Assembly: GCA_018883185.1 (NCBI GenBank)
Contig: VEQP01000013.1
Coordinates: 1-64,000, forward strand
Origin: Nevskiaceae bacterium
GTDB taxonomy: Bacteria; Pseudomonadota; Gammaproteobacteria; Steroidobacterales; Steroidobacteraceae
Reading direction: 5' to 3'
DNA length: 64,000 bases
In this document: piece by piece, positions 26,115-35,285 of the stretch
How positions within the stretch are numbered: position 1 is the stretch's first letter
Layout: each line of letters opens with the position of its first letter
The notes under the pieces: model-generated
What the model saw: only the letters and a program-made list of their open reading frames with translations
What the model was told of the DNA's origin: nothing
Databases searched by the model: none
Translations under genes and position numbers: made by a program

Positions 26115-27373
26115 CGCGGTTGGGGAGAGCCCCCCTCAGGCAAGCCGCGGAGCAAAAGGTTCGGCAGCGCGCTGTTGTCCCACTCGGCACCCGCCCCGCG
26201 GGGCGGGGTATCACCCACCCGCAGTACCACGAGGCGCCGCGACGGGATAATGAACACCACTTGGTTCGAGTTGCCGTCAAATAAGAACAGGTCGTCCGCG
26301 AGGTAAGGCTCCGAGTGAAGCACCCGCCGAGCCTCAGTATCCCGAGCCGGATTGGCGAAGCCGCGCCGAGCGATGTAGCGCCCGGCCACATAGACACCCA
26401 GGCCGTAGTACGGATTTTCGGCAGTCGGCGTGCGCATGGCCTGCACGTAGCCTGCGGGTAGCAATCGCTTGCCCTCCCACACGCCATCCTGCATCAACAG
26501 CACCCCCAATCGCAGCCAGGCCTCGGCAGGCAGCATCAAGCAGCACCCCGAATGAGCCGTACCGCCCGGCCGGTTGACCCAGATCGTGCCGCCCGGGGAG
26601 CCGATTCGTTGCAGGACCTCGCGCGACAGCCACTCGCCGTAGCGCACCCCGGTAGCCCGCTCGATCAGCACGGCGACCATCTCGGAGGTGGCATTGTTGT
26701 ATTCGTATCGGCTGCCCGGTTCGTCGACCACCGGATAGTCGCGGATGATGATGTCCTCGTGCCGCGGATGCAGGTAGGCACGATTCAGCATGTCCTCAGC
26801 GGTGGTGGCCGCCGCCTGCGGCAAGAAACCCGAACGCATGTCGAGCAGATGGCGCACGAGGATGCGAGACCGGCGCGGATCGCCGCGCCATTCGGTGACG
26901 AAATCCGCCACCGGCTGATCGAGCGAGCGGATCTTGCCAAGCGCCAGCGCGCGGCCGATGGCGACCGCCGTCATCGGCTTCGCCAGTGATCTCGAGGGGA
27001 ATGTATCTTCTGGCTTCATTCCTTTGAAAAAACTAGCTTTTTCTACCTTTCCTTCGTGCCAGACCATGAACGCTGATGAGTTGTTGCGGGCAGCGTAATC
27101 CGACGCCGCCTGCAGGGCAGCCGGCGCGATGCGACCGCTTCCAGCGGCCGCCTCGGCGAGCGGCATTGGCTTGCGGACTCCGGGCACCGGTTCGAGTGGC
27201 TCGTAGGTTTCGAGGCCAAGCCCAAGCCGCGCCGCATCCATCAAGCGTCCGAAGCGTTCGAGGTACACCGCCTCGTCGGCTGCGGAATACGTGGACGGAC
27301 CGGCTGCGGCAGACGCCACCAACAGGGAGAGGACGATGGGTAGCACGGAAGCAAAACGCGCAGAGTGTGTCAT
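26111..27373 (-). CDS. Exported serine hydrolase, class C beta-lactamase fold
   Basis: A 420-residue protein with a signal peptide (about 1-24). SxxK is at 129-132 (SLAK in PSRSLAKPM) and a YEYNN segment supplies the second-site YxN. The C-terminal HxG/KTG-like strand is not clear. Members are esterases, peptidases or penicillin-binding-like enzymes rather than true AmpC; the unusual N-terminal 100 residues before the catalytic serine and SGCCLMLP support a non-lactamase role. Same strand as the RND pump, 115 bp upstream, but the pump has its own promoter. Confidence 0.85.
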   Translation of the reverse strand: MTHSARFASVLPIVLSLLVASAAAGPSTYSAADEAVYLERFGRLMDAARLGLGLETYEPLEPVPGVRKPMPLAEAAAGSGRIAPAALQAASDYAARNNSSAFMVWHEGKVEKASFFKGMKPEDTFPSRSLAKPMTAVAIGRALALGKIRSLDQPVADFVTEWRGDPRRSRILVRHLLDMRSGFLPQAAATTAEDMLNRAYLHPRHEDIIIRDYPVVDEPGSRYEYNNATSEMVAVLIERATGVRYGEWLSREVLQRIGSPGGTIWVNRPGGTAHSGCCLMLPAEAWLRLGVLLMQDGVWEGKRLLPAGYVQAMRTPTAENPYYGLGVYVAGRYIARRGFANPARDTEARRVLHSEPYLADDLFLFDGNSNQVVFIIPSRRLVVLRVGDTPPRGAGAEWDNSALPNLLLRGLPEGGSPQPR

Positions 27374-27433
27374 GGCGCGAGAGCCTAGCCGCCCGAAACG
27401 ACGGGCGCAAACCGGGTAACATCACTGCCCGTC

Positions 27434-27616
27434 ATGCGCACCGCCAAACCACTCCTGCTGGTCAGCACCCCCATCGGCGTCGGCTGGGGCCTGCTCGAGG
27501 CCTGGCGCATCGGCTGGTGGCTCGGCGCGCTGATGCTAGTGCTAGTGACCGTGGTGGGAAGTTTTGCCTGGCTCACGGTACGCCGTATTCGTCGGGATCG
27601 GCAGCGCGGCCACTGA
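27434..27616 (+). CDS. Small two-helix membrane protein
   Basis: A 60-residue reading frame with two hydrophobic stretches (about 7-20 and 26-47) and a strongly basic tail (RRIRRDRQRGH), a normal positive-inside topology. ATG 27434 follows the divergent serine hydrolase start by 60 bp. The last 75 bp overlap the 3' end of the convergent Usp gene. Composition argues it is real; no family assigned. Confidence 0.5.
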   Translation: MRTAKPLLLVSTPIGVGWGLLEAWRIGWWLGALMLVLVTVVGSFAWLTVRRIRRDRQRGH

Positions 27617-28459
27617 TCTGTCAGGGTCTCGCGGCACAACGAGCAGATCGCAGGTCACTCGACCTACCACCTGCTCGGCCAAACCTGCCTCCGTAGCGCG
27701 CGGCGACAAACGAATCCCCTCGCCCAGCACCAACAGGTCGATCCGCTGCTGGTGGACGAGATCCGCAATACCCTCGAGCGGTGACCCGGATACGGCATGA
27801 ACCGATTGCGGTGCGAGATCCCGCCACCGCGCCTGCACATCGTCCGACATCGGCTCCGAACGCCGATCCTGCGGGTCGCGCAACAGACCCACCGCCCAGA
27901 CGCCGTGGCATTCGCGCGCCAGTTGTGCGGTCGTCAGCAGGATCGATCGGGAGGCGACCTCGTCGCGCGCGTTGACATCGAGCGTGGCGCAAAACCTCGG
28001 TACGGGTTGCCATTGATGACCTTGGGACAACAGCAGCGGCACCCGGCAACTGCGGATGATCTGCATTTCTGCGGGCTGGGGTGGTCGCGCCCTACCCTCG
28101 CGCGAGTTGGCCAGACTTTTGATGACCAGCATCGGTTGTAGTTGTTCGACCCGTTCGGCGAGACCTTCGTGCACGGCAAAGGCACAGGCGAAACTCAGTG
28201 TGATACGTAGATCGGTGGCGGGCACCGAACCGCGCAAGGCCTGCAGAAAACGTTCGTTTTCAGCATGGCAAGCCGCAACGATGGCACGCGCCTCGGCACT
28301 GTGTGCTTGCTCACGAACGGCCCAGGCATGATCGGTATCGCAAAGAAAGATATCGATGGACGCATCGAGATGCCTTGCGAGCACCGACGCTTTATGCAAC
28401 GAGGACTGGGTTTCGCTGGAGCGATCGGCAAGAACCAAGATGCTGCGTCGGGAAACCAT
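27542..28459 (-). CDS. Tandem universal stress protein
   Basis: A 305-residue protein with two Usp domains (about 3-145 and 155-285). RRSILVLADRSS at the N-terminus and the C-terminal GRVTCDLLVVPRDP are Usp-like; the ATP-binding G-x2-G-x9-GS/T motif is degenerate in both halves. Like UspE, tandem proteins act in the cytoplasm in stress or low-oxygen adaptation. It sits next to a DksA-like gene and the FixLJ/cbb3 region, which fits an oxygen-limitation role (inference). The last ~20 residues extend beyond the domain. Confidence 0.82.
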   Translation of the reverse strand: MVSRRSILVLADRSSETQSSLHKASVLARHLDASIDIFLCDTDHAWAVREQAHSAEARAIVAACHAENERFLQALRGSVPATDLRITLSFACAFAVHEGLAERVEQLQPMLVIKSLANSREGRARPPQPAEMQIIRSCRVPLLLSQGHQWQPVPRFCATLDVNARDEVASRSILLTTAQLARECHGVWAVGLLRDPQDRRSEPMSDDVQARWRDLAPQSVHAVSGSPLEGIADLVHQQRIDLLVLGEGIRLSPRATEAGLAEQVVGRVTCDLLVVPRDPDRSVAALPIPTNTAYREPGKTSHHGH

Positions 28460-28504
28460 TGGGACCTATGTCGATGCGACCAGACAATGACCAGGGCGCC
28501 CCGA

Positions 28505-28846
28505 TCAGGCGAGTTGCCGATGGGCAGCGCAGCGGGCGCATTGGTCGGCCTCCGGTATCGCCTGCAACCGCTCCGCCTCGATATCGCAGCCGCAACGACT
28601 GCAGCGGAAGTACTCGCCACGATCCACGCGCTCTAAGGCCACGTTGACCTGCCTCAACAAGCCCCTTGTGGACTGCTCGATACCCCGCAGAACCTCCTCG
28701 TTCTCGCGTTGTGTCGCCTGATCGGCAAAATCGGCCACGAGCGGCTCATGCTCATGATGAAGATCAGCCGTAACGGCCGCGCTTCTTCCGAGTAGTTCGG
28801 CGCGACGGGCAAGCAAGCGAGCGCGAATCAGGCTGGTATCGGACAT
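28505..28846 (-). CDS. TraR/DksA-type zinc-finger protein
   Basis: A 113-residue protein: N-terminal coiled-coil (about 5-75) and a four-cysteine zinc finger CSRCGC...CARC (about 83-107). This is the DksA/TraR layout of proteins that enter the RNA polymerase secondary channel. It lacks the DxxDxA coiled-coil tip of true DksA, so it is better treated as a short DksA-like protein, here perhaps linked with stress control. ATG 28846 matches the family start; the 21-codon upstream extension was dropped. Confidence 0.85.
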   Translation of the reverse strand: MSDTSLIRARLLARRAELLGRSAAVTADLHHEHEPLVADFADQATQRENEEVLRGIEQSTRGLLRQVNVALERVDRGEYFRCSRCGCDIEAERLQAIPEADQCARCAAHRQLA

Positions 28847-28970
28847 GGGCACTCCAACAGGGGCATCTACGGTGAGCGAAAGTGTGCCCGGCCCGCAGAC
28901 CCCTGCCATCGCGAAAAGTACCTATCCGCATGCGTGCTAGGATGCTGGTTGCGCGCTTGCCTTCCACACC

Positions 28971-30518
28971 ATGAATCAACAAGAGACGCCCGCGAGGCTC
29001 AGTCAGCCCGAACTGCAGGCCCTGCTCGATGCCACGGTCGATGCGGTGATCGTCATCGATGCCAAGGGTCATATCGAGAGCTTCAATCGGTCTGGAGAAC
29101 GGCTGTTCGGCTACACCGCCGGGGAGCTGCTCGGGCGCAACGTGAGTGTGCTGATGACCGAGACCGACCGCGACTCCCACGACGAGTACATGTCGCGTTA
29201 CCTCTCGACCGGCGTCCCGCACATCATCGGCATCGGCCGCGAGGTCGATGCCCGACGCAAGGACGGCAGTCGGTTCCCCGTGTTTCTCTCCGTCGGTCAG
29301 GTGCACGGTGTTGACCCACCGCGGTTCGTGGGTCTACTGCATGACATTACGCTGCGCCGCGAAGCGATGGCAGCCCTGCGGCGAGAACGCGACCGCGCCA
29401 ACATGTACCTCGAAATCGCGCAGGTCATCCTGCTCGCCTTGTCCACCGACCGTCGTATCCAGTTGATCAACCGCAAGGGCTGCGACACCCTCGAGCAGCG
29501 CGAAATGGATCTGCTCGGTCGCGACTGGTTGGAAGTCGCCGTCCCCGAAGAGCAGCGCCCCTCAGTGCTCGCCCAACTCCGCGAACTCGCCCCCGTTTCG
29601 ATAGGCGGCATACCTCCTGCCGAGCGGTACTTCGAGCATGAGGTCCTCGCCGCAGGCGGCGGGCGCCGCCTGATCGGCTGGCGATGCATCACCATGCGCA
29701 ATGCCGATGGCAACTTGATCGGCTACTTTGCCTCGGGCGAAGACATCACCGACTCACGGCGCGCGGCGGAGGACGCACTGATCGCCCAGCAGCGCATTAC
29801 GCAGGTTTCGCGGCTGGCAACCATGGGCGAAATGGCCGCGGGCATCGCCCATGAGCTGAACCAACCGCTTGCGGCGATCGCGAACTATGCGAACGCCGCG
29901 ATGCGGCTCGCGGTGACTCAGGGCATCGAGAAAATCGACCCCGAGGGCGATGTGACGCTCGCTCTCGAGCAGATCAGCCAACAGGCGCAGCGGGCCGGCG
30001 AGATCATCCGCAGACTTCGTGCGCTCGTGCAAAATCGCGAAACACGCCATGAGTCCACCAATGTCAATGACCTCGTCAACGAGGTGATCGGGTTCACGCA
30101 AAGCGATGCTCGCCTGCACGAGGTACGCATCGTCCGTGACTTCGATCCGTCACTGCCTATTGCCCTGCTCGATAAAATCCAGATCCAGCAGGTCGTGCTC
30201 AATTTGCTGCGCAATTCGATCGAAGCTTTGGCCGAGCGTCCGGTCGCCGAGCGGGAAATCCGCGTCGCCACTTCACACGATGGTCACGAAACGCTGCGCA
30301 TCGAAGTCAGCGATAGCGGCCCCGGAGTACCCGCAGAACTCATCAATCGTATCTTCGATCCGTTCTGTACCACCAAAGCTACCGGTACGGGCTTGGGCCT
30401 CGCCATCAGCCGATCGATCGCCGAAGCGCACCGTGGCAAACTTTTGTACCGGGCACGGGCGGAGGGTGGCGCCTGTTTCTTGCTCGAAGTGCCGTGTCCA
30501 CTGGGGAGATCTGCGTGA
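28971..30518 (+). CDS. fixL: FixL-like haem-PAS oxygen sensor histidine kinase
   Basis: A 515-residue soluble kinase with no membrane helix. PAS 1 (about 12-130) carries H70 and R90 with the 20-residue spacing and HIIGIGR sequence of the rhizobial FixL haem pocket (proximal His, distal Arg), so it probably binds haem and senses O2. PAS 2 spans about 140-265. The HisKA domain has phospho-acceptor H294 in AGIAHELNQPL, followed by N-box NLLRNSIEAL, DSGPGVP and GTGLGLAI of the ATPase. Its stop overlaps fixJ (GTGA). The cbb3 cluster nearby is the expected target. Confidence 0.92.
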   Translation: MNQQETPARLSQPELQALLDATVDAVIVIDAKGHIESFNRSGERLFGYTAGELLGRNVSVLMTETDRDSHDEYMSRYLSTGVPHIIGIGREVDARRKDGSRFPVFLSVGQVHGVDPPRFVGLLHDITLRREAMAALRRERDRANMYLEIAQVILLALSTDRRIQLINRKGCDTLEQREMDLLGRDWLEVAVPEEQRPSVLAQLRELAPVSIGGIPPAERYFEHEVLAAGGGRRLIGWRCITMRNADGNLIGYFASGEDITDSRRAAEDALIAQQRITQVSRLATMGEMAAGIAHELNQPLAAIANYANAAMRLAVTQGIEKIDPEGDVTLALEQISQQAQRAGEIIRRLRALVQNRETRHESTNVNDLVNEVIGFTQSDARLHEVRIVRDFDPSLPIALLDKIQIQQVVLNLLRNSIEALAERPVAEREIRVATSHDGHETLRIEVSDSGPGVPAELINRIFDPFCTTKATGTGLGLAISRSIAEAHRGKLLYRARAEGGACFLLEVPCPLGRSA

Positions 30519-31123
30519 ACCGACAAGCGATGGTGTTCGTGGTTGATGACGACGATGCAGTCCGAAATTCATTACGTCTGCTGCTGAAGTCCGCAGGTCT
30601 ACCCACGACCGCCTTTGCTTCGGCGCAAGACTTCCTCACCGACTGGAAGGCAGATCAGCCCGGCTGTCTCGTGCTCGATGTGCGCATGCCCGGCATGAGC
30701 GGTATCGAACTGCAGGAGGAACTCAATCGCCGCGGCGCCATCATCCCCGTCATCTTCATCAGCGGCCATGCCGATGTGCCCATGGCCGTCGAAGCCATCC
30801 AGCATGGCGCGTTCGATTTCCTGCAAAAGCCGTTCGGCGATCAGGATCTGATCGATCGCATCCAGCGCGCACTCGCCGCCGATGCAGACAACCGGCGCCT
30901 GCTCGAGCAACGTGATGAATTACATCGCCGATACGTTTCGCTGACGCCCCGCGAGCAGGAGGTGCTGGTGCTCGTGACCGAGGGTCGGGCCAACAAGGTC
31001 ATGGCGGGCGATCTCGGCGTCAGTCAACGCACCATCGAGATCCACCGCGCGCGAGTCATGGAGAAGATGGGCGCTCGCTCGGTTGCGCAACTGGTGCGCA
31101 TGACACTCGATCTCGGACTCTGA
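30515..31123 (+). CDS. fixJ: FixJ-type response regulator
   Basis: A 202-residue regulator: receiver domain (5-120) with acidic pocket DDDD (11-14), phospho-acceptor D55 in VLDVRMPGMSG, the GHADV and LQKPF motifs, then a LuxR/NarL-type HTH (about 140-200, LTPREQEVLVLVTEGRANKVMA). GTG 30515 overlapping the fixL stop is preferred; ATG 30530 is possible. Expected to turn on microaerobic genes when FixL is deoxy. No fixK/fnr gene is in the window, so it may act on the cco promoter directly. Confidence 0.93.
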   Translation: MNRQAMVFVVDDDDAVRNSLRLLLKSAGLPTTAFASAQDFLTDWKADQPGCLVLDVRMPGMSGIELQEELNRRGAIIPVIFISGHADVPMAVEAIQHGAFDFLQKPFGDQDLIDRIQRALAADADNRRLLEQRDELHRRYVSLTPREQEVLVLVTEGRANKVMAGDLGVSQRTIEIHRARVMEKMGARSVAQLVRMTLDLGL

Positions 31124-31127
31124 ACTG

Positions 31128-31763
31128 TCAGAGCATAGGCTTCGGCGGCGGCAAGCGCGACAAGTAATCGGCCAAGGCAGCACGATCTGTTGGCGTCAAT
31201 CGTTTGAAGACCGCCGCATGACTCTGTGACAGAGTCGGCGCGCCGGGTACGCCGTTGCTTTCTTCGCGCAGCTTGCGCTCGATGTACGGGGCATGTTGCC
31301 CAGCCAGCGCCGGGATTCCCCGCGCGGCGACCGCGTCCGCCGCGGCGCCGTGACACCCCGCGCAACCTGTGGACCAGCGTCGGGCGCCAAGATCCAGCTG
31401 CGATCCATCACCCTGCTTTACTGGCGTGCTGCGCCGCAGACTCGCCACATGCTTTGCTACAAGCTCGATCTGCTGGGTATCGGTCAGATGCTCTGCATCC
31501 GCAAAGTGCTGCATGCGTAGATCCTTGCGCTCGCCACTACGAAATCGCTGTAACTGGCGCATGATCACGCTCACCGGCTGGCCACCGATTGCGGGCACCG
31601 TGCCATCCGCCACGCCACCGCCGTCTGCGCCGTGACACGCTGCGCAGTTGGCAAACAGCGCCTTGACCTCAACGACGGGCGTCTGCGCCGCATTCGTCAC
31701 CATGCTTTGGCAAGCGATCACGAGGAACACCCACCACACGCTGCGATACGAAGTTTTTTCCAT
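31128..31763 (-). CDS. Dihaem cytochrome c4-like protein
   Basis: A 211-residue exported protein with signal peptide (about 1-26) and two class I cytochrome domains, haem motifs CAACH (about 40) and CAGCH (about 135), each followed by a distal methionine candidate. Cytochromes c4 donate electrons to terminal oxidases, so with cbb3 genes 120 bp away it is a plausible partner. It is transcribed leftward, convergent with fixJ (four bp between stops) and divergent from ccoN. ATG 31763 gives a compact signal; a start three codons upstream is possible. Confidence 0.9.
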   Translation of the reverse strand: MEKTSYRSVWWVFLVIACQSMVTNAAQTPVVEVKALFANCAACHGADGGGVADGTVPAIGGQPVSVIMRQLQRFRSGERKDLRMQHFADAEHLTDTQQIELVAKHVASLRRSTPVKQGDGSQLDLGARRWSTGCAGCHGAAADAVAARGIPALAGQHAPYIERKLREESNGVPGAPTLSQSHAAVFKRLTPTDRAALADYLSRLPPPKPML

Positions 31764-31887
31764 AGGGCACATGGTACGTCGTACAGCGTCAGGCAGTGAA
31801 CGCCACCCGGCTGCGTAATGTACTTATTCAACCCGCGCCTTCGAGCTTGCACTATTCACAGGATTTTTTCGGCGGGGTATCCAAACA

Positions 31888-33342
31888 ATGAGTTCGAAGG
31901 AAGGCTTGGTCGTTCAAAACGACAAGGTTGCCTACAATGACAAAGTCGTCCGGCAATTCGCCTTGATGACGGTGGTATGGGGTGTGGTGGGCATGTTGGT
32001 CGGCGTGATCATCGCCGCGCAACTGCTTTTCCCGGCGCTCAACTTCGATGTTCCCTGGTTGACCTTCAGCCGACTACGTCCGCTGCACACCAACGCGGTG
32101 ATCTTTGCCTTCGGCGGCTCGGCGATATTCGCCACCTCCTACTACATCGTTCAACGCACCTGTCACGTGCGACTATTCGCAGACGGACTTGCCGCCTTCA
32201 CCTTCTGGGGCTGGCAGGTGGTGATACTGCTGGCGGCGATCTCACTGCCGCTAGGCTGGACGACGGGCAAGGAGTACGCCGAGCTTGAATGGCCGATCGA
32301 CCTGCTCATCGCGGTTGTTTGGGTTTCCTACGGCATCGTCTTCATCGGCACGCTCGCCAAACGAAAAGTCGAGCACATCTACGTCGCCAACTGGTTCTTC
32401 GCGGCGTTCATCATCACCGTCGCCGTTCTGCATATCGTCAACAGCGCGCAGATTCCGGTCACACTCACGAAGAGTTACTCAGCCTATGCCGGCGTGGTCG
32501 ATGCCATGGTGCAATGGTGGTACGGCCATAACGCCGTTGGGTTTTTCTTGACGGCGGCGTTCCTCGGCATGATGTACTACTTCGTACCGAAGCAGGCCGG
32601 CCGGCCAATCTATTCGTACCGCCTTTCGATCGTGCACTTCTGGTCGCTGATCTCGATCTATATGTGGGCAGGACCGCACCATCTGCACTACACGACTCTT
32701 CCCGATTGGGCGCAATCACTCGGCATGCTGTTCTCGCTGATGCTGTTGGCGCCGTCGTGGGGCGGCATGATCAACGGCATCATGACGCTCTCGGGCGTGT
32801 GGCACAAACTGCGCACCGATCCGATCCTCAAGTTCTTGATCGTCTCATTGTCGTTCTACGGCATGTCCACCTTCGAAGGACCGATGATGTCGATCAAGAC
32901 CGTCAATGCGCTCTCGCACTACACCGATTGGACCATCGGACACGTGCACTCAGGCGCACTCGGCTGGGTCGCCATGGTGTCGGTCGGCTCGCTCTACATG
33001 CTCATCCCGCGCCTCTACGGCCAGACGCAGATGTGGAGCACGCGCCTCATAGACGTGCACTTCTGGACCACGACCATCGGCATCGTGCTCTACACAGTGT
33101 CCATGTGGATCGCTGGGGTAATGCAGGGGCTGATGTGGCGAGCCACCAATGCGGACGGCACGCTGACCTACACCTTTGTCGAGGCGCTCAAGGCGACCTA
33201 CCCGTACTACGCGATTCGCTTGGTCGGCGGAGCGATGGTATTCGGCGGCATGTTGCTGATGGTCTACAACGTCGTGAAGACCATCAATCAGGGTAAACCC
33301 ACGCCGGTCATGCCTCCCGCCCTGCAACCGGCGCACGCCTGA
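31888..33342 (+). CDS. ccoN: cbb3-type cytochrome oxidase catalytic subunit I
   Basis: A 484-residue, 12-helix-type haem-copper oxidase subunit that reduces O2 in the inner membrane. Visible ligands and marks: [19 protein letters not shown] (haem b), [13 protein letters not shown] (CuB His region), [14 protein letters not shown], and [12 protein letters not shown] (haem histidines). Length matches CcoN (about 475). The start at 31888 follows GGCGGGG at about 12 bases. I see no TTGAT-N4-ATCAA FNR/FixK box in the 120 bp upstream. Confidence 0.97.
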   Translation: MSSKEGLVVQNDKVAYNDKVVRQFALMTVVWGVVGMLVGVIIAAQLLFPALNFDVPWLTFSRLRPLHTNAVIFAFGGSAIFATSYYIVQRTCHVRLFADGLAAFTFWGWQVVILLAAISLPLGWTTGKEYAELEWPIDLLIAVVWVSYGIVFIGTLAKRKVEHIYVANWFFAAFIITVAVLHIVNSAQIPVTLTKSYSAYAGVVDAMVQWWYGHNAVGFFLTAAFLGMMYYFVPKQAGRPIYSYRLSIVHFWSLISIYMWAGPHHLHYTTLPDWAQSLGMLFSLMLLAPSWGGMINGIMTLSGVWHKLRTDPILKFLIVSLSFYGMSTFEGPMMSIKTVNALSHYTDWTIGHVHSGALGWVAMVSVGSLYMLIPRLYGQTQMWSTRLIDVHFWTTTIGIVLYTVSMWIAGVMQGLMWRATNADGTLTYTFVEALKATYPYYAIRLVGGAMVFGGMLLMVYNVVKTINQGKPTPVMPPALQPAHA

Positions 33343-33359
33343 GCGGAGACTCTTACAAG

Positions 33360-33968
33360 ATGAAACACGAAATCATAGAAAAGAACGTAGGCTTGCTAGG
33401 GGTGCTTGTGGCTATCGTCATCAGCGTCGGCGGGCTCGTAGAGATCATTCCGCTCACGGTCAGTAGCGAAACCACGCAGCCCGCACCTGGCGTCAAGCCC
33501 TACACGGCTTTGCAGCTCGAGGGCCGAGACATCTACCTGCGTGAGGGCTGCTACACATGCCATTCGCAGATGATCCGACCGCTGCGGGGTGAGACAGAAC
33601 GCTACGGTCACTATTCGTTGCCCGGCGAGTCGGTCTACGACCATCCGTTCCAGTTCGGCTCCAAACGTACTGGGCCCGACCTCGCCCGAGTCGGCGGAAA
33701 GTACAGCGACGAGTGGCAGCGTCTACACCTGATCAACCCACGCGATCTCGTCCCGGAATCAAACATGCCGGGCTTTCCGTGGCTTGTTAAGCACACGGTG
33801 GATTCAAGCCTGACACCACGCAAGATGCAGGCGCTTCGCACGGTCGGCGTGCCCTATAGCGACGCCGAGATTGCCACGGCAAGCGCGGATGTCGAAGGCA
33901 AAACCGAGATGGACGCGCTGATTGCCTACCTGCAGGGCCTCGGCACTGCCTCGCAAACCTGGAAGTAA
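33360..33968 (+). CDS. ccoO: cbb3 oxidase monohaem subunit II
   Basis: A 202-residue membrane-anchored cytochrome c: N-terminal helix (about 12-32), one CYTCH haem site in [15 protein letters not shown] near residue 63, and the NMPGFPW axial methionine region. It passes electrons toward CcoN. Seventeen bp after ccoN; fully typical in length and motifs. Confidence 0.97.
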   Translation: MKHEIIEKNVGLLGVLVAIVISVGGLVEIIPLTVSSETTQPAPGVKPYTALQLEGRDIYLREGCYTCHSQMIRPLRGETERYGHYSLPGESVYDHPFQFGSKRTGPDLARVGGKYSDEWQRLHLINPRDLVPESNMPGFPWLVKHTVDSSLTPRKMQALRTVGVPYSDAEIATASADVEGKTEMDALIAYLQGLGTASQTWK

Positions 33969-33972
33969 TCTG

Positions 33973-34125
33973 ATGACTGAGGACACTTTAGGCGTACTGC
34001 GTGGGCTCGCCACGTTGCTCGCGATGCTTGCTTTTGTTGGTGTCTGTGTTTGGGCCTACAGTCGCAAGCGCAGAAGCCGCTTCGATGCAGCAGCTCAACT
34101 GCCGCTAGAGGAGGATCGGCCATGA
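33973..34125 (+). CDS. ccoQ: cbb3 oxidase small subunit
   Basis: A 50-residue single-helix protein (helix about 9-28, then RKRRSR and an acidic EEDRP end), the standard CcoQ pattern thought to stabilise the oxidase. ATG 33973 is four bp after ccoO; the longer reading inside ccoO was rejected. Its stop overlaps the ccoP ATG. Confidence 0.93.
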   Translation: MTEDTLGVLRGLATLLAMLAFVGVCVWAYSRKRRSRFDAAAQLPLEEDRP

Positions 34126-35015
34126 TGAGTTCCGGCATGAGCCTGTTCGTCGCTGCAGCCGCAATCCTCAATACGGTTGCAGCCGTAGGGTTACTCGTCT
34201 GGATGCGCAAGCGTCGCGGCGAGACTGCACAGACTAGCGATACCACGGGTCACACCTGGGACGGGGACTTGCGCGAGTACAACAATCCCTTGCCGCGCTG
34301 GTGGCTGTGGTTGTTCGTGCTATCCGTCGTGTTCGCCATAATCTACGCCGTGCTGTATCCAGCGCTCGGCAACGCGCGCGGATCGCTGGGTTGGTCGCAG
34401 ATCGAGCAATGGGAGCAACTGCAAGCCGAGCAGGAAACGACGGCGCAACGGATCCTCTCGGTTTACGCGGACCGCGGCAGCCATGAACTCGCGCGAGACC
34501 CCGCCGCCCTCTCCATCGGACGCAATCTGTTCGCCAACAACTGCGCGGCCTGTCATGGCTCGGATGGTCGCGGCGGCAGCGGCTTCCCGAACCTGACGGA
34601 TCAAGACTGGCTCTGGGGCGGCTCGCCCGAACTGATCGAAGCATCGATCGCCGGCGGGCGCATGGGGGTGATGGCGCCGTGGCTGGAGGTGCTCGGCGAG
34701 CAAGGCGTCGACGATGCCACCGCGTACGTAATGAGCCTCTCGGGACGCCAAGCACCGAAAGGCAACGCAGCAGCCGGAGCGGTGCACTTCAATAGTTACT
34801 GCATCGCCTGTCACGGCGTTGATGGCAAAGGAAACCCTGCCGTGGGTGCTCCCAACCTAACCGACAATGTCTGGCTCCATGGCGGTTCAGCCAGCGCCAT
34901 TCGCGCCACGATCGCCGCTGGGCGACAGAACAACATGCCCGCACAAACCGACCGGCTTGGCGAGGTGCGCGTCAAATTGCTTGCCGCATACGTGCAAAGT
35001 CTCGGCGATCGCTGA
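34122..35015 (+). CDS. ccoP: cbb3 oxidase dihaem subunit III
   Basis: A 297-residue protein: N-terminal helix (8-27), THTWDGDLREYNNPLPRWW linker typical of CcoP, second helix (about 62-80), then two cytochrome c domains with CAACH (about 144) and CIACH (about 228) and GMGV/NMPAQ-type methionine regions. It accepts electrons from soluble cytochrome c. ATG 34122 overlaps the ccoQ stop and has GAGG upstream. Confidence 0.97.
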   Translation: MMSSGMSLFVAAAAILNTVAAVGLLVWMRKRRGETAQTSDTTGHTWDGDLREYNNPLPRWWLWLFVLSVVFAIIYAVLYPALGNARGSLGWSQIEQWEQLQAEQETTAQRILSVYADRGSHELARDPAALSIGRNLFANNCAACHGSDGRGGSGFPNLTDQDWLWGGSPELIEASIAGGRMGVMAPWLEVLGEQGVDDATAYVMSLSGRQAPKGNAAAGAVHFNSYCIACHGVDGKGNPAVGAPNLTDNVWLHGGSASAIRATIAAGRQNNMPAQTDRLGEVRVKLLAAYVQSLGDR

Positions 35016-35030
35016 GTCACCTCCACCGCC

Positions 35031-35285
35031 ATGGACGATCGCAACACAACAGAGATCGGTCTCACGGGTCGACGCACGCTGACCGTGCTCTGGTGTGCGT
35101 TTCTTGCTGCGAGCGTTGCCACGATGCTGTTCTTTGCCTTCGTCGATCCGTCGCCCGTGGTAGCTCTGCTGAGACCCACCACGGCGATACCCGATCCGAC
35201 GATGATGTACAGCCTTGGTTTCCTGTTCTTTTTTTCGGTTTGCGCTCTCGCCTCGGGCTTGACAGCGTGGTTGCTGACACCATGA
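35031..35285 (+). CDS. Uncharacterised two-helix membrane protein in the cco cluster
   Basis: An 84-residue protein with two hydrophobic helices (about 16-39 and 59-80) joined by a proline-rich loop. No family recognised. It lies 15 bp after ccoP and its stop overlaps the ccoG ATG (ATGA), so it is made with the oxidase. This position and topology suggest an oxidase assembly or accessory role, but the sequence itself does not show one. It is too long and has one helix too many for CcoS or CcoQ. Confidence 0.8.
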   Translation: MDDRNTTEIGLTGRRTLTVLWCAFLAASVATMLFFAFVDPSPVVALLRPTTAIPDPTMMYSLGFLFFFSVCALASGLTAWLLTP

